A stretch of 64,000 nt of DNA from Ascaris suum (taxonomy: Eukaryota > Nematoda > Chromadorea > Rhabditida > Ascarididae): NCBI GenBank assembly GCA_013433145.1, contig CM024190.1, positions 4,650,001 through 4,714,000 of the forward strand, in the 5' to 3' direction. Positions 33,401 to 44,088 of this stretch are shown here, in pieces. Every line of letters begins with the position of its first letter. Positions within the stretch are counted from its first letter, which is position 1. Below the pieces are notes generated by a model. The model had not been told where the DNA came from. It saw nothing but the letters and a program-made list of their open reading frames with translations, and did no database searches. The translations under genes and the position numbers were made by a program.

Positions 33401-35312
33401 AATACCTCTTTTCTCCATTTTTTGAGTCCTAAATTATTAATAAGTATGGATCAATCAGCGACTGCTGGAAAAATGCCCAAGATTAGCACCGAATAATTCA
33501 CTTGTGGGATGAAGGAAAGATAAAAGCAGCATACATTCAAGCAAAACATACTCTGATTTACTAAAACTCAATAACCGTTTGTGGGAGCTGCGCTCTCAAG
33601 ATTACTTTATAACCTTTGAACTAAAACGATGGAAGTTCAGCACCAATTTAGTTCAGGGTCAATACTTCCTGCTAAACTGTTCTAAACTATAACGATTCTA
33701 TACTCGGAACAATTCAAAATACTCTTCAAGGAAAACATTTTTCGAGAATTGCCTGTAAATGAAGAATGCAATAAATGAGTGCTATTTGTCTTATTATTTT
33801 GATATCTACCCTCTCAAATCAACGGTCACCGCACTGATTCTATTTTTTTGCAAATCTCTGGCTCTATAATTCTCCCAATAAACGTGGCACCCTCCGAGGC
33901 CTAGAACGTTTTATTGAAGTCTATCCGATAAATAAAATACCATGATGACTACATCTCATACCCTCAGAGGAGGCAGCTTTACGCTTCTATAAGGCTAAGC
34001 AATTTTCCCGACGCAATCGAAAGAACGCTTCCGAAAGAAAAAAAGACAGCGCCAACCTCAAGTTGTACTTTGAAGCCTGTATTTGTCAAAACGTCGTAAA
34101 TTTCTTGCGATGTGGGCGAGTCGACCGCCTGGAAAGCGAACGTGCAAATCCAACGGAACGCCCAATACGAACTACAATTTGCTTAGCACCGAATTACAAC
34201 AACAGTGTCACTTTGATAGTCAGGTCTCTGAGAACCTCAAGTGCGATAAAATGCCTGCTAAGAAATGAATGCGGGAAACGGAAACAAAATCATGCATCAA
34301 ATGAGAGCCAGTCATCTATTACATGGCAGGAATACAAAATTGGGTCATTCTTGCTAATCGACTTCTCCTACCGCGAGTCAAAAAAATGATCGCAACAATA
34401 CTGACTTCACTTCTGCTCGAACGTACACACCATTTCGTCTAACCACTCTGTATTCTCAATCTGCGAATCGCAAAAACTACAGGACGAAATTTGGTGGATC
34501 TGATTTATAGTGCCGGTAAAAATCTGGTGGATCCGATTCGGAGTGGAAATTTGCGTATGCTTGATATGTAAGCGTGGTGGGTAATTTGCATAGGCGATTT
34601 TTGTAAGACAAACGGTCGGACGTAGGTCGAAAGCGAATTTCCAGGTAAGGACTTATGTAACTGGTTGCCTCCACATCGAAACATATTGGCGCCTCACCAC
34701 TGCCTGTGGGCAGCCTACAACCAACTGTAAGAGAGCTGTCCTGTTGACTTGTAGGCGTCAAAACTGAAACGTTCATTAAAGTTTTATGGCTACCCTGAAC
34801 AGTCCTCAATCTCGTTTGCACCCTCAGGTAGGCACCCGCACTTCTATGCGCATCTAAAGTGAGGCGGGAACCGATGTCCTCCGTTAGCCTTACTCGATAG
34901 GAAAAATGGATTAACATCTTTTATGAAAGCTGCGGGTTTTACTGAAAGCAATTTTCGGGTCAAGCTTTTTAGCGCGTAGTCAAATCAGTGTTGTTAGCGA
35001 CTATGCAGTTCTCCCTCCACCACCCACCACTCCTCCTCCTTCCTCTTGCTTACTACCTGCTCAGCATCTAATTTTTGTGTTTTTCTACGCGCCGCGGTAT
35101 GCAGTCACAACATTCATCCGAATTTTCGCTTGCAACGGCAACTGCCGATTGAACAGCACATTGTTAAGAAGCAGTAGTGCCGACTCCACCTTTTGCTTAC
35201 TGATACGACGGCCATGGGCGATCGTCTTCCTTGCATTCAAATATAGCGGATATATGCAAATCCACTTGCACTTATCGCTGTATCGTTTCGACGCGTTGAA
35301 AGATGCATCCAT
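30486..35312 (-). CDS. SRP19: Signal recognition particle 19 kDa protein (SRP19)
   Basis: Binds SRP RNA helices 6 and 8 and promotes SRP54 assembly, for targeting of secretory proteins to the ER. Exons on the minus strand are 35190-35312, 34057-34128, 31006-31117 and 30486-30613. Junction phases are 0, 0 and 1, and the total of 435 nt gives 144 aa, the same length as human SRP19. Matching segments are WICIYPLYLNARKTIAHGRRI in exon 1 (SRP19 has FICIYPAYLN.KKT), KAVDSPTSQEIYDVL in exon 2, the KDKMHPLEPNRD block followed by GRVRVQL in exon 3, then SVMLHVCEMIPKLK and a Lys-rich tail ending RKNKKR in exon 4. Every junction aligns to the family without a gap. The 71-nt-class exon 2 (72 nt) is isolated by introns of 1.1 and 2.9 kb. 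TCA between a ctag and the ATG hints at a spliced-leader site. Confidence 0.92.
31453..31515. repeat. Perfect 13-bp inverted repeat with 37-nt loop
   Basis: AATCTGGCTCAGA at 31453-31465 is the exact reverse complement of TCTGAGCCAGATT at 31503-31515. It lies in SRP19 intron 2. Pairing does not extend beyond 13 bp on either side. Confidence 0.85.
34129..35189 (-). other. SRP19 intron 1
   Basis: Donor AAAAG|GTGGAG, acceptor ctttccag. It contains a 146-codon ATG frame on the same strand (34477-34917), ending in a short internal repeat (SDPPDFY, SDPPNFV). One or two frames of that length are expected by chance in a window this size, and I recognise no family. Confidence 0.6.
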
Positions 35313-38300
35313 TGACTAGCCTATAAGCACATCATAAAACCAAAAGTGCCATACTTTAGTGTGAACCGAGCAAGTTAAAAATAGCAGCGTCAATCTCTTA
35401 CTGCGGATCGATAACGATTGTCTTCGACCCTCAATATACCTTGCATTCAAAACGATCGAATGATGAAAGCAGGAAACCAGCAATACAGTGCGCGAAAGAG
35501 AACTACCATAAGCTGTGCTTCGCTCAATACCACAAACGATATGCCGGCGTAGGTGAGCTTTGAGGTGGGAGGTGGCAAACCAGTAGAATACGACATAAGA
35601 GCAAATCGGCAATGTTGCTCCCTAATTTCCGGATACAACAGCCCAGAAAAGCACCTGCCGTCATATATGCAATCGCCCTGCTTCCAGCATCCGTGACCGA
35701 TCATGCCTCGCAAACACGCTTTTAACTGACAGTCAGAGAGAACTTCTTCCCTGAGCGAAGTGCAGCTATGACTGCAGAATGAATCAAATCACCAGAATTA
35801 TTTCCAGAAAGTCACCTAGTCCCGTCCGTCCAAACCTAGCTTCACATCATCTTACCTCCCTCATTGTGCAAAAAAAAGAAACCCAAGCAGCCCCATTAGA
35901 ATGTTTCTTATCATTTGCATTGATTATATCGTTGAACTCGCTTCCCACACAATGGTAACGGTGACGTGAAAGCAAATGCGAGGCGTGTCGAGAGGCAACA
36001 AAAACGTCCGTGTTCGACAAAAAAAAGAAGAAAAACTGCTAAAGGACCCGGTTCTCTTTATTTTTTTCAAAATATTCAGATATTCCAACTGTTTTAATCA
36101 TTTTTAAGCACTCTTATTGCATCATGAAACATTACCGGATATACCGTATCGTTAGCAAGCTGGCACACATTTATCCTGAGATGCAACGCAATCGGCACTT
36201 GCTCACAGCTGAGTACTTCTATTTCGCAAAGGAAATGATTCCCAATAAGCATATAACGAATAAAGAACCATAACTAGATAAAGGCCGGGGATGCAACTTC
36301 CTCAGAGTCCTATTAAAGACGAGTCGGAAGTAAGGATGAAGCTTCGTGTTTGAAGTCTCGAAGGAACTTCCGACAAGGGGCACTTTCGTGCCGAAGTTGT
36401 TTACAAGAGCAGTGAACCACATTTAGTAATGATCCCGTGATTTGTGCTCGAAGGGAGCGAGGTTCACATCAGGCCTTTTATTGAAACTTCAACCCAGAGC
36501 TGAGGGCTTTATTTAAAAAAAATCACAGGAAATCAGTATGGAGTTTTTGACAGATGCTTTTTAAATTCAATATGCTCTAAATCAGTGTTGTTCGCCTAGC
36601 TCGATGGTGGTTGTATGGCAGAAGGATGAGCGCGATACGTCATTAATTTGCTATCGTGTGAAATTCGAACAGTGCAGCTGGTGTGTCCGCTTCATTTTTG
36701 ATCATCAGCCTTCCCTTGGGATAGGTTTAGCTCAGCGCCGATCAATTAGTGTAATTTAGAGTCATCCATTGCCTTAATCAATATGGCCACGAAATACGGA
36801 GCTGTCGGACCGGCTCCATTGATCGATCTTTTTTTGTCTGTTGAAGAGGGAAAGATACAAGCGAGCATACAGATTAACTTGTTTGTTGGAACCGGCGAAA
36901 TAGGTGTCACTCACGAATCGCAATGCTTTCAAGTTCTATCATTGCAATAAGTTCCAGGTTGAAGTTTAAACACCTTGAGGCTTCTTCAAGCGTTCATGCT
37001 CGTCTAGTGACTCCGTTGATTTAGCGTCCATTGACCTCGTTGATCAGACATTTTCACATATGTTTTCATATAAGCTTCTTCAAGGGCGTTAAAGTCGATT
37101 AATACAGTATGTTTCATCGGAATTTGATAGGAGGAGGAGGCAATGATCATATGAGAACGCGTCTCTGGAGGGATGACTGTGATTGTGAGGAGGTCACATT
37201 ATATGGCAGTTGTGTTGTAAGGAACGACCAAAATTCTATAGTAAGATCCATTTATCTCTGCTCCGGAATGTCTGGAACGATTTCAGCATTCCTCAGGACG
37301 GATGCAACCTTAGGACCTGGGTCAGCATGCGCGTTGTTGATGAGCAGCTTTTGTGCTGCAGGAGCCAGCAATTGTAGTGCGTTAAATGTTGCAGGCGCAG
37401 TGGCAACAGCGCTAACGACCTCCAATGCATGATAACCAAGTGTTGTCAGCCGTTTTCGAGGTTCACGTAATGTAACCTTACCTGTCGGGTTAGCGAAGTT
37501 CTTGGCGGTTTAGTGCGCACTGCAACGGATTTCGCCTTTCCGAGTAACCACAGCGGGAACGTTTCAGATGCGCGGCATCGATGCTCGCCCTTTTCGTGCC
37601 GCTTTTGTAGTAATAGTTGTATAATTTATAGCGGACACCTTCAGTGATATCCGCTATAAAAACGAATCCATGTGACTTTCCCTTGTTTTCTAGGAGACCA
37701 CCCTTTCATTAGTACCCAAAGGATTCTGTCAAAGCATCACATCACTGTCTTTCAATGTATAAGTATGAGAGTGTTAATGTGTCCGTTTTAGTATGGACAA
37801 GTGCACTTACGTCGCCATTAAATGACCACCGTTTTAGAGCCTAGGCTTAATCCTACACTTGGCCTCGTTTAGACAGTACGCCTTGTTCTTTAACATTAAT
37901 TAATGTCCTAGCACTTTTGTGCCATCATGCTATAAGCCGTTTGCCCAAATGCACGATTATGGTTGGCGAAATTGTGGTGTAGCCGTATCTTTTTGTATGC
38001 ATGATCAGTTACGCAGCAGGTCTGAACGAGGGAATTTGATTTAATCTTACAGCTTTACACAGCATGACTTTCAGGAAGGAAACCTCTGAGAAAAGTTATG
38101 CGACGCTGAGGGGCTGTCAAGAGTGCAAAGTTGCAACGTCATTACATAGATCGCAGCCACATCATCTTTTACAGGTAAAACAAATTCGTGAACATTGATT
38201 GAAACTGAGATTCTTCGACTATCTCATTCCTTAGGGACCGGCAGCTAGAGATTGGCGTTCGCTCCATCAAATAACCAATGTTTGCTTTTTTTACGAGAAT

Positions 38301-38510
38301 GACGATTTTCGAAAGTCTTCTCATGTCTTCTTCACCCGCAGTCAGAGTTTCGCAAAAGTTCATGCGTTTGCCGAACAATCTTACGGGTTACCGAAGAGTT
38401 GCCTATGTTGCCTTTATTCAGGATATGAGATAGGCCTATCTATAGACGAAAGAGAGCGATGAGGCCTCGAGATTGAACTGCAGGATGAGGCACACTTAGA
38501 AAGGCAACTT
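35313..38510. other. Intergenic stretch between SRP19 and the next minus-strand gene
   Basis: No gene supported. A GC-richer island at 37100-37480 is open on the plus strand (ATG 37109, 107 codons) and also on the minus strand (...NALQLLAPAAQKLL... to ...EIVPDIPEQR, stop near 37257). Neither frame can be joined in phase to a neighbouring exon, so I leave it unassigned. Confidence 0.45.
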
Positions 38511-38946
38511 TTACTGTTGGACTGCTAACTTCAAACGTTCAGTGATTATGTCGCGGGCTTCAGTCCATGGATTTGTTGTTCGACCTCTAGCTGTAAGGTA
38601 GAGCCGCTGTGAAGTGAGGGGTATTCTGATCAACATCGGAAAAACCTGCAAGAATATGTGTGGAACCTCTCGAGAAAGGGGGATCGCAATTGGTTGAGGG
38701 AGGTAGGGGAGGTCTTTCAGTGTTTGGCTATCTACAGGGGAGTGGAAGGGATTACGCAAAGTCAACGCTACAGATGAAAGTCGAACATTCGAAACCCTTC
38801 TATATCAGTTGCAAAAATTAAAACTCAACCCTTTCGTAATCTTACACTGGAGGTCGGCAATGGAACAGTCACAGTAACAATCGTCAGAAATCAAACCGCT
38901 TAAAAACGCAAACAGCTCTTGATGTAGCAGTTCCACCTGATCTATC
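38511..38946 (-). CDS. C-terminal exons of an unidentified protein
   Basis: Two minus-strand exons join in phase. The first (38846 to about 38946) reads RIDQVELLHQELFAFLSGLI... to ...SIADLQ and ends at CCAGT|GTAAGA. The second (38511-38767) follows acceptor tcatctgtag and reads SLTLRNPFHSPVDSQ..., then REVPHIFLQVFPMLIRIPL and RTTNPWTEARDIITERLKL, to a TAA. The intervening intron is 78 nt. The right edge of the first exon is uncertain: the frame stays open to about 38975 (LLHLCRSVRRIDQ). Upstream exons are not found. They would lie in the 0.6 kb before POLR3G, so the two genes are head to head and may share a promoter. No family recognised. Confidence 0.55.
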
Positions 38947-39149
38947 CTACGCACACTTCGACATAAATGTAACAAGCTTTTGAAAATCACGGTTGATATT
39001 AGATTTCATGTTAGGAAGATTCGAGTTAAAGACTTCGATTTCACAGACACGCTGCAGGGGTGGAAAATACAAGTGCGGCACGTTTTACACCGATCGCTGT
39101 AATCTGTTAAATAAGATCCCATCGGGATGAAGTTTCTTCTTGCATAACT

Positions 39150-39425
39150 ATGCAAAACCGTACATTATCGTCGCCACGATATTTGGTCGTCGCGTACAGA
39201 TTGTCGATTTTTCTCGGAACTGTTGGCTTTACAGGCTTTATGGCAGGTGGTACTTACGTACGGAATTGTGAAACAGGCACGCTTCTCCTCTTAAAGAAAA
39301 GGCTAGCTCTACCACCCCCGCTCATGTCTGATGCTCTTAAATTCACTAATATAAACGCAGGAAACAGAGGTCGAGCTGAAGCTAGCAAAAGAGGATATAT
39401 GCCTATTCTGCTGAAAGGCAGCTGA
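39150..39425 (+). CDS. Possible small membrane protein upstream of POLR3G
   Basis: An ATG frame of 91 codons with one clear hydrophobic segment (YRLSIFLGTVGFTGFMAGG, about residues 17-35) flanked by basic residues, resembling small inner-membrane mitochondrial proteins. A possible donor (GGCAG|GTGGTA) lies at the end of that segment. It overlaps the likely 5' part of the minus-strand gene at 38.5 kb. The short length and the lack of a recognised family leave it doubtful. Confidence 0.25.
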   Translation: MQNRTLSSPRYLVVAYRLSIFLGTVGFTGFMAGGTYVRNCETGTLLLLKKRLALPPPLMSDALKFTNINAGNRGRAEASKRGYMPILLKGS

Positions 39426-39580
39426 ACGCTAATCTCATAGGACCGCTTTAAGACGTATTTCATGATCGATGATTAGTCTTACAATGATTGGTGTCATGTG
39501 TATGCTCTCAGCAGGTTTAATTCGACGCATATTGGACCGCTGCGCTTGTGGGCAATTGCTTGCCGAAATTCGGGCTGAAG

Positions 39581-42500
39581 ATGTCACGCGGTGGCCGAGG
39601 AGGGGCACGAGCGGCAGCGACCGCTGGGATTCGGGCGGTCGCAAACGCACTCGGCATTGCTCGAAATGAGATGAATGCGTTTACGGCAATCATCACTGAA
39701 GCGCCTCCACTTTTTCCGGTACTGCTTTCTTCTTGTCTCTGTTAAAGTAAATGTCAGTTAGCGAACCTGTGCAGCATGTAACGTCGTCTCTGACCCGGGT
39801 GAGTACAGCCTGTGAAAGGGAAACAAATGAGCAAACTTGCTAGAACAGCCGATAAATCACCGCGTTCAGTTTTCTGTCCACGTGTCGTCAAGGCACCAAA
39901 TTTTCGACAGATTCAGCAGTCCAATGAAAAAGTGTGAGTTATTCATCTTGAAGTTCTGAACATGTGTTGTCGTGTTGTCTGTCATTAAAGGCAGAAATTT
40001 GATGTGCCAGGGAAAAAAAGAGATCATATTTTAGAATTCAGGGACCAGAACTGCGCAGTTCATCTTGGACGAAAATCTGTTTTGAACAGCGTGCTAGATT
40101 GGTTTTTTTCACAGCCGTCAGACCTATCAAAACCTGGGCAAAGTTTCCTTTCTTTGCTGGTTTTGTTAGGGACGATCGCAGTATGCCTCTATATAATTGA
40201 AGTGCGCGTATATTCAGCCTATTTCAGAGACACATCTTGCGAAAGACAATAGATCGCGTGAAATTTAGTAAACGAGGTGGCCTAATTCGTATGCGCTGGA
40301 CTTCATGAATTCACTTTCAGAAGTTGTGAGTTGGTGGTATCACGGTATGGAATGGTACCAATACCATCAGAGTTCTTTTGCAGCCAATGCCACACGCACC
40401 GCAACGAATAAAAATGTCTGATGAGCAGCAATACATGGTCGATCTGAAACAGGAGCTGCTGACACGATTCCATGATTCTCCGTTTTATGTGGAACAAGAT
40501 AGCAAAGGTGACGTGCGGCGCTATACCGATAAGTACCGTGATATCGAGAAGGAAGCTTTGATACCAGGTTAGTGATCCTGCACTTTTTTAAGGTGGATTT
40601 TGCTGAATTACCTCCATAAACACGGCTTGCTTCCATAACTAATGTCCTTCGAAACCAGCCGAAGCTTTTCGCTGGAGCATGATTTTTCCTGGACTGGACT
40701 CACAAAGTTGTTTTAAGAGTACCCAACAGACTCTATCTCATTGTTTCTTTTGTGAAACTGAACTTTTGTTTGGGCCCCATCTCACATTCTCAGCTCTTCT
40801 CTATTTCTTTAGAAGTGCGTCTCCAGTTTTTTCGACAAATATGAACTTCCCTCTCCCATTTGCTAGCACAAATATTTGCTTTTGTAGTGTACCCGACTTT
40901 TCTTTTCGGGTTTCTTATTGAAAGTTGCCGTTACTACGAACTACGAAACTGCCCCTTAAGGGAGTCTTTTCTTTAGAGCAAATCGCTGTCTAACTTCTTT
41001 GGATTTTTTCACTTGATCATACCACTTCTCAACGAGATTCTGCCTGCAAATCACTTTTCAGCTTTTCTCTCGGGGTCTGCCCAGCCAAATTATCCCTTTC
41101 TCCTTCTCGACGAAGCTTTTCTATCTCCGATGAAAATCGTCTCACTGCGGCACACTACACATGGAGACTATTTATGCAAAATTTATTGTTAGCAATGTAA
41201 GGGCTGTGTGGAAGTCGATCTGCGTTATGTGCTGACATGATTAGAACTTCTACAGTACTTAGACAATTAAAGTCCTTCAGGTGGCGTGAAGAATCTATGG
41301 TCTTTTCCGTCTGTTTTTCATCCAGGTGGTCATAAATACCCACTGAGGTGCTACGACCACTACCCAGAGTTTCGCTGAGCCGTGTCTGAGTCTTCTGCGC
41401 ACAAAGTCCCTCCCTCCCTACTTTCTTGTGAAGTCCTGGAGCACTGTTCATTTACTGCTTTCTTTGTTTACGCGTTTGCACATATTCCTCTGTTCAAATT
41501 GCTTTTAAGTAGCCAAAAATTTGCAAATCTTACAAATGCGGTTAGACCGTCATTGTATAGAGGAGAGGGAAGCACTGCAGATGCCAGCGTAACCAATCAG
41601 AGAAAAATAAAGGATAGGCTATTTTGGGGCGTCATCAATGTTGCACAAAGTCACTTAACAATATCATCCAATTGGTTAGGGTGCTTGAGCGTAGTAAGTG
41701 AGAACTTGCCTGTATATGAGGTGAATAAGCAGTTTTGTACATCTACACACAGTTACTCATATGTGAGTATAAGAAACGTTCATCACTTCATTTATCTAAT
41801 CTTTCGTTCAGTTTGTACGACAAGTTTTCCTGACACATTTCTCATCAGTTTGTTAGTGGACGCTTTTGTAGTAAATGGGCTGTTGACCATCAAGTGGACA
41901 TCAGAGAGCAGCAATGAAGAATGCAAGAGTTGGATGTCTTCAATTACCGACGAAGGTGTGCGATGCTGCGATCAGGTGCGAAAATCACTTTGTGTTGTAT
42001 CGATAATTGATGGATGTTTTTAGATTGGAAACGGCTACCGAAAGAGTTACGACCAAGGAAACGAACTTCAAAGACGTCGCATCCACCACCTAAGAAGAGC
42101 CGGCTCAGTAGAGGAGATGGGGCGCAAGTTGTGGAAAGGTTGGCGGCCCTCGAAGCAAAAGAGGGTGATGCCGTCGATGTGGAGGAACATGAAACGGAAG
42201 ATGATGAAGAGGAAGGCCACAGTGAGGCGGAAGAGGCTAATGAAAATGAGGATCAGGTATGTAATAACTGCTTATTCTTTTATGTTTGCATATCTGGCAG
42301 CAACGTCATTTCGAAGTGTTTCTTCATAACAGTTAAACACCGCAATTCTTAAATAGAGGAACTAATAGTGATAAAAACGCAAAAAATTACACAAGCACTT
42401 GCAAGATAAAACGTACTAGTCAGTCATTACCACGCGCATGTAGAGTATTGAAAGGCTTGTGAATAAGAAGGCGAAGGCAAATGTCGGATGTAGGTGAAGA

Positions 42501-44088
42501 AGGAATCAAACAGAAAAGGTGAAAAGGGCATGAAAATGAGCTTGTGAAATTCGGAGGTAGAAAGGATTACGAGAAAAGTTGAGAAGATAGCATTATCAAA
42601 GGTGGGCAGGTTTTGAGCATCATCGGCTGACGTCGACACTTGAGTCCGCGCGAGCCATCGCCACAACGAAAGGCATAACATTGCGAGTGGAGAGGTATGT
42701 TTAGATGAAATAAGCCGTACAATTAGGGATTAAGAAATGAAGAGATAAAAGAAATATTAGTCGCAGAGAAACAAAAATAGAAGTAGGAGGGAATGAGGGA
42801 CTGAGTGACTTTACTGAAGATTATCTGAAAGGAACCATCTGCATTTTTCATTTTTTTCGTTCTTTTCTTTGTTCCGAGACCCCTTCTTCATTGCAACTCG
42901 CTTGTTTGCTGAACTGCTCCATACATTTCACACTGTGAAGTATGCATTTCTGATCTTAGCGGATTTATATAAAATAGTGTGCCGTTTTTGTTAACTGTAA
43001 TTTGATCATAGCACTACCCATCAAAAAGTTGACTTGCAACCGTTTTATCAGCATTGTGAAGTCCATTATAAGTTTGAAAGTTTAAAGCCGAGGGCAATAT
43101 TTAAAGCACATTGAGTACTCTACTGCATTCGTTAAATATTGTGCTTAAATTATGTGGCTAACCTGCTTGAAATAAATTAGATGAAAATCTTGTCATACAT
43201 TAGAAAAGCTCGGAATGAACCATGAAAATAAATTTGAAATTGAGAACTGAATTGAAGTCAGCACAAACTGAACCGAAGTGACAAAATCTCATAAGGGAGG
43301 TGAGGACTGTAACTAACAGCAAACTCTGTGTAGAGGTCAATATAAGCTGCTATAGGCGTGATATGTAGAGGGCTGGGGATCTCCTCAAAATTGCAAGTTG
43401 GGGAGGGGGGGGGGGGGAGGGAACACTTGCTATGAACAACTTATATAATAACTCTATATAAAGTTTTATAACTCTAGTTGGTATAAAATTTTCCAGATCA
43501 AAAACGTCAAAAATTTGTATCGGATAGCGAAGGAATCATATCTGCACAAAAAAGTTCAGCCTTTAGCGCTTTTTAGCGTTAGCGTCATTATTGATGACAG
43601 ATTGTCTCAGAATACTTTATAGTAAGTGATGTGGAGCAGTAGTAATATGAAACCGAAAAAGGTTTGGTGAAGAGAAGGAGAAGGCGGAGTGGTGGTGTTT
43701 TACAAAGAATCTGTGGCTAGAAAAGCGTTTTATTTATTGGTAGATCAATAAGTTTTTCCGCGGCCGAAAGTTTTTTGAAGGATGGCCGTGTCCTTCCACC
43801 GGCTTCTTCTCGCCATTGTTCCCAATTGCCCATCTGCAGCGTTGATCATTGTCCATCTTGAGCTAAAGCTGTTTTGCTTTGATTGCGATCGGTGCAACTC
43901 ATTTTCAATTTCGTGTTACATTTATATAAGTGAACAAACAGCGTACGATGAAAGCGTTGCAGGAGGCGCCCTCAGATGACGACTACTTAGAGGAGGATAA
44001 CGATTATATTCATACTTATTTCGATAACGGTGAGAATTACGGTGATGTTGGCTCGGACGATAATCTCGATGAGGATGGTGCTTTCTAG
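39581..44088 (+). CDS. POLR3G: RNA polymerase III subunit RPC7 (RPC32 family)
   Basis: Part of the Pol III-specific RPC3-RPC6-RPC7 subcomplex used in initiation at tRNA and 5S genes; nuclear. Exons are 39581-39718, 40384-40567, 42024-42256 and 43963-44088. Phases agree (0, 1, 0), and the total of 681 nt gives 226 aa against 223 in human. Seen in order: a Gly/Arg/Ala N-terminus (MSRGGRGG), EAPPLFP, QYMVDLKQEL, RYTDKY, IPDWKRLPKEL, a Lys-rich stretch, a long Glu/Asp-rich region and the acidic end NDYIHTYFDNGE...GSDDNLDEDGAF. The spacing between PPLFP and YMVDLKQEL equals the human one, so no exon is missing there. The last exon could instead begin at 43942 (acceptor aaacag), adding seven residues in the same phase. 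Confidence 0.93.
40568..42023 (+). other. POLR3G intron 2 with a 213-codon open frame
   Basis: From 41382 to the TAG at 42023 one plus-strand frame is uninterrupted, ending exactly on the splice acceptor of POLR3G exon 3. It starts without an ATG. The only Met in its body lies near the end, in EECKSWMSSITDEG. See the finding. It is not in the POLR3G frame. Confidence 0.5.
42257..43962 (+). other. POLR3G intron 3
   Basis: A 1.7 kb intron (donor GATCAG|GTATGT). It has a G-rich tract at 43399-43420 and no exon that I can support. Confidence 0.6.
43399..43420. repeat. G-rich homopolymer tract
   Basis: G4 A G13 A G3 within 22 bases. Such a tract could fold as a G-quadruplex in the POLR3G pre-mRNA, or just be a slippage site. 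Confidence 0.85.

Noticed and set aside
34477..34917. 146-codon ATG frame in SRP19 intron 1
   Set aside because: One or two frames of this length are expected by chance at this base composition; no family or splice support. Kept only as a note in the intron entry.
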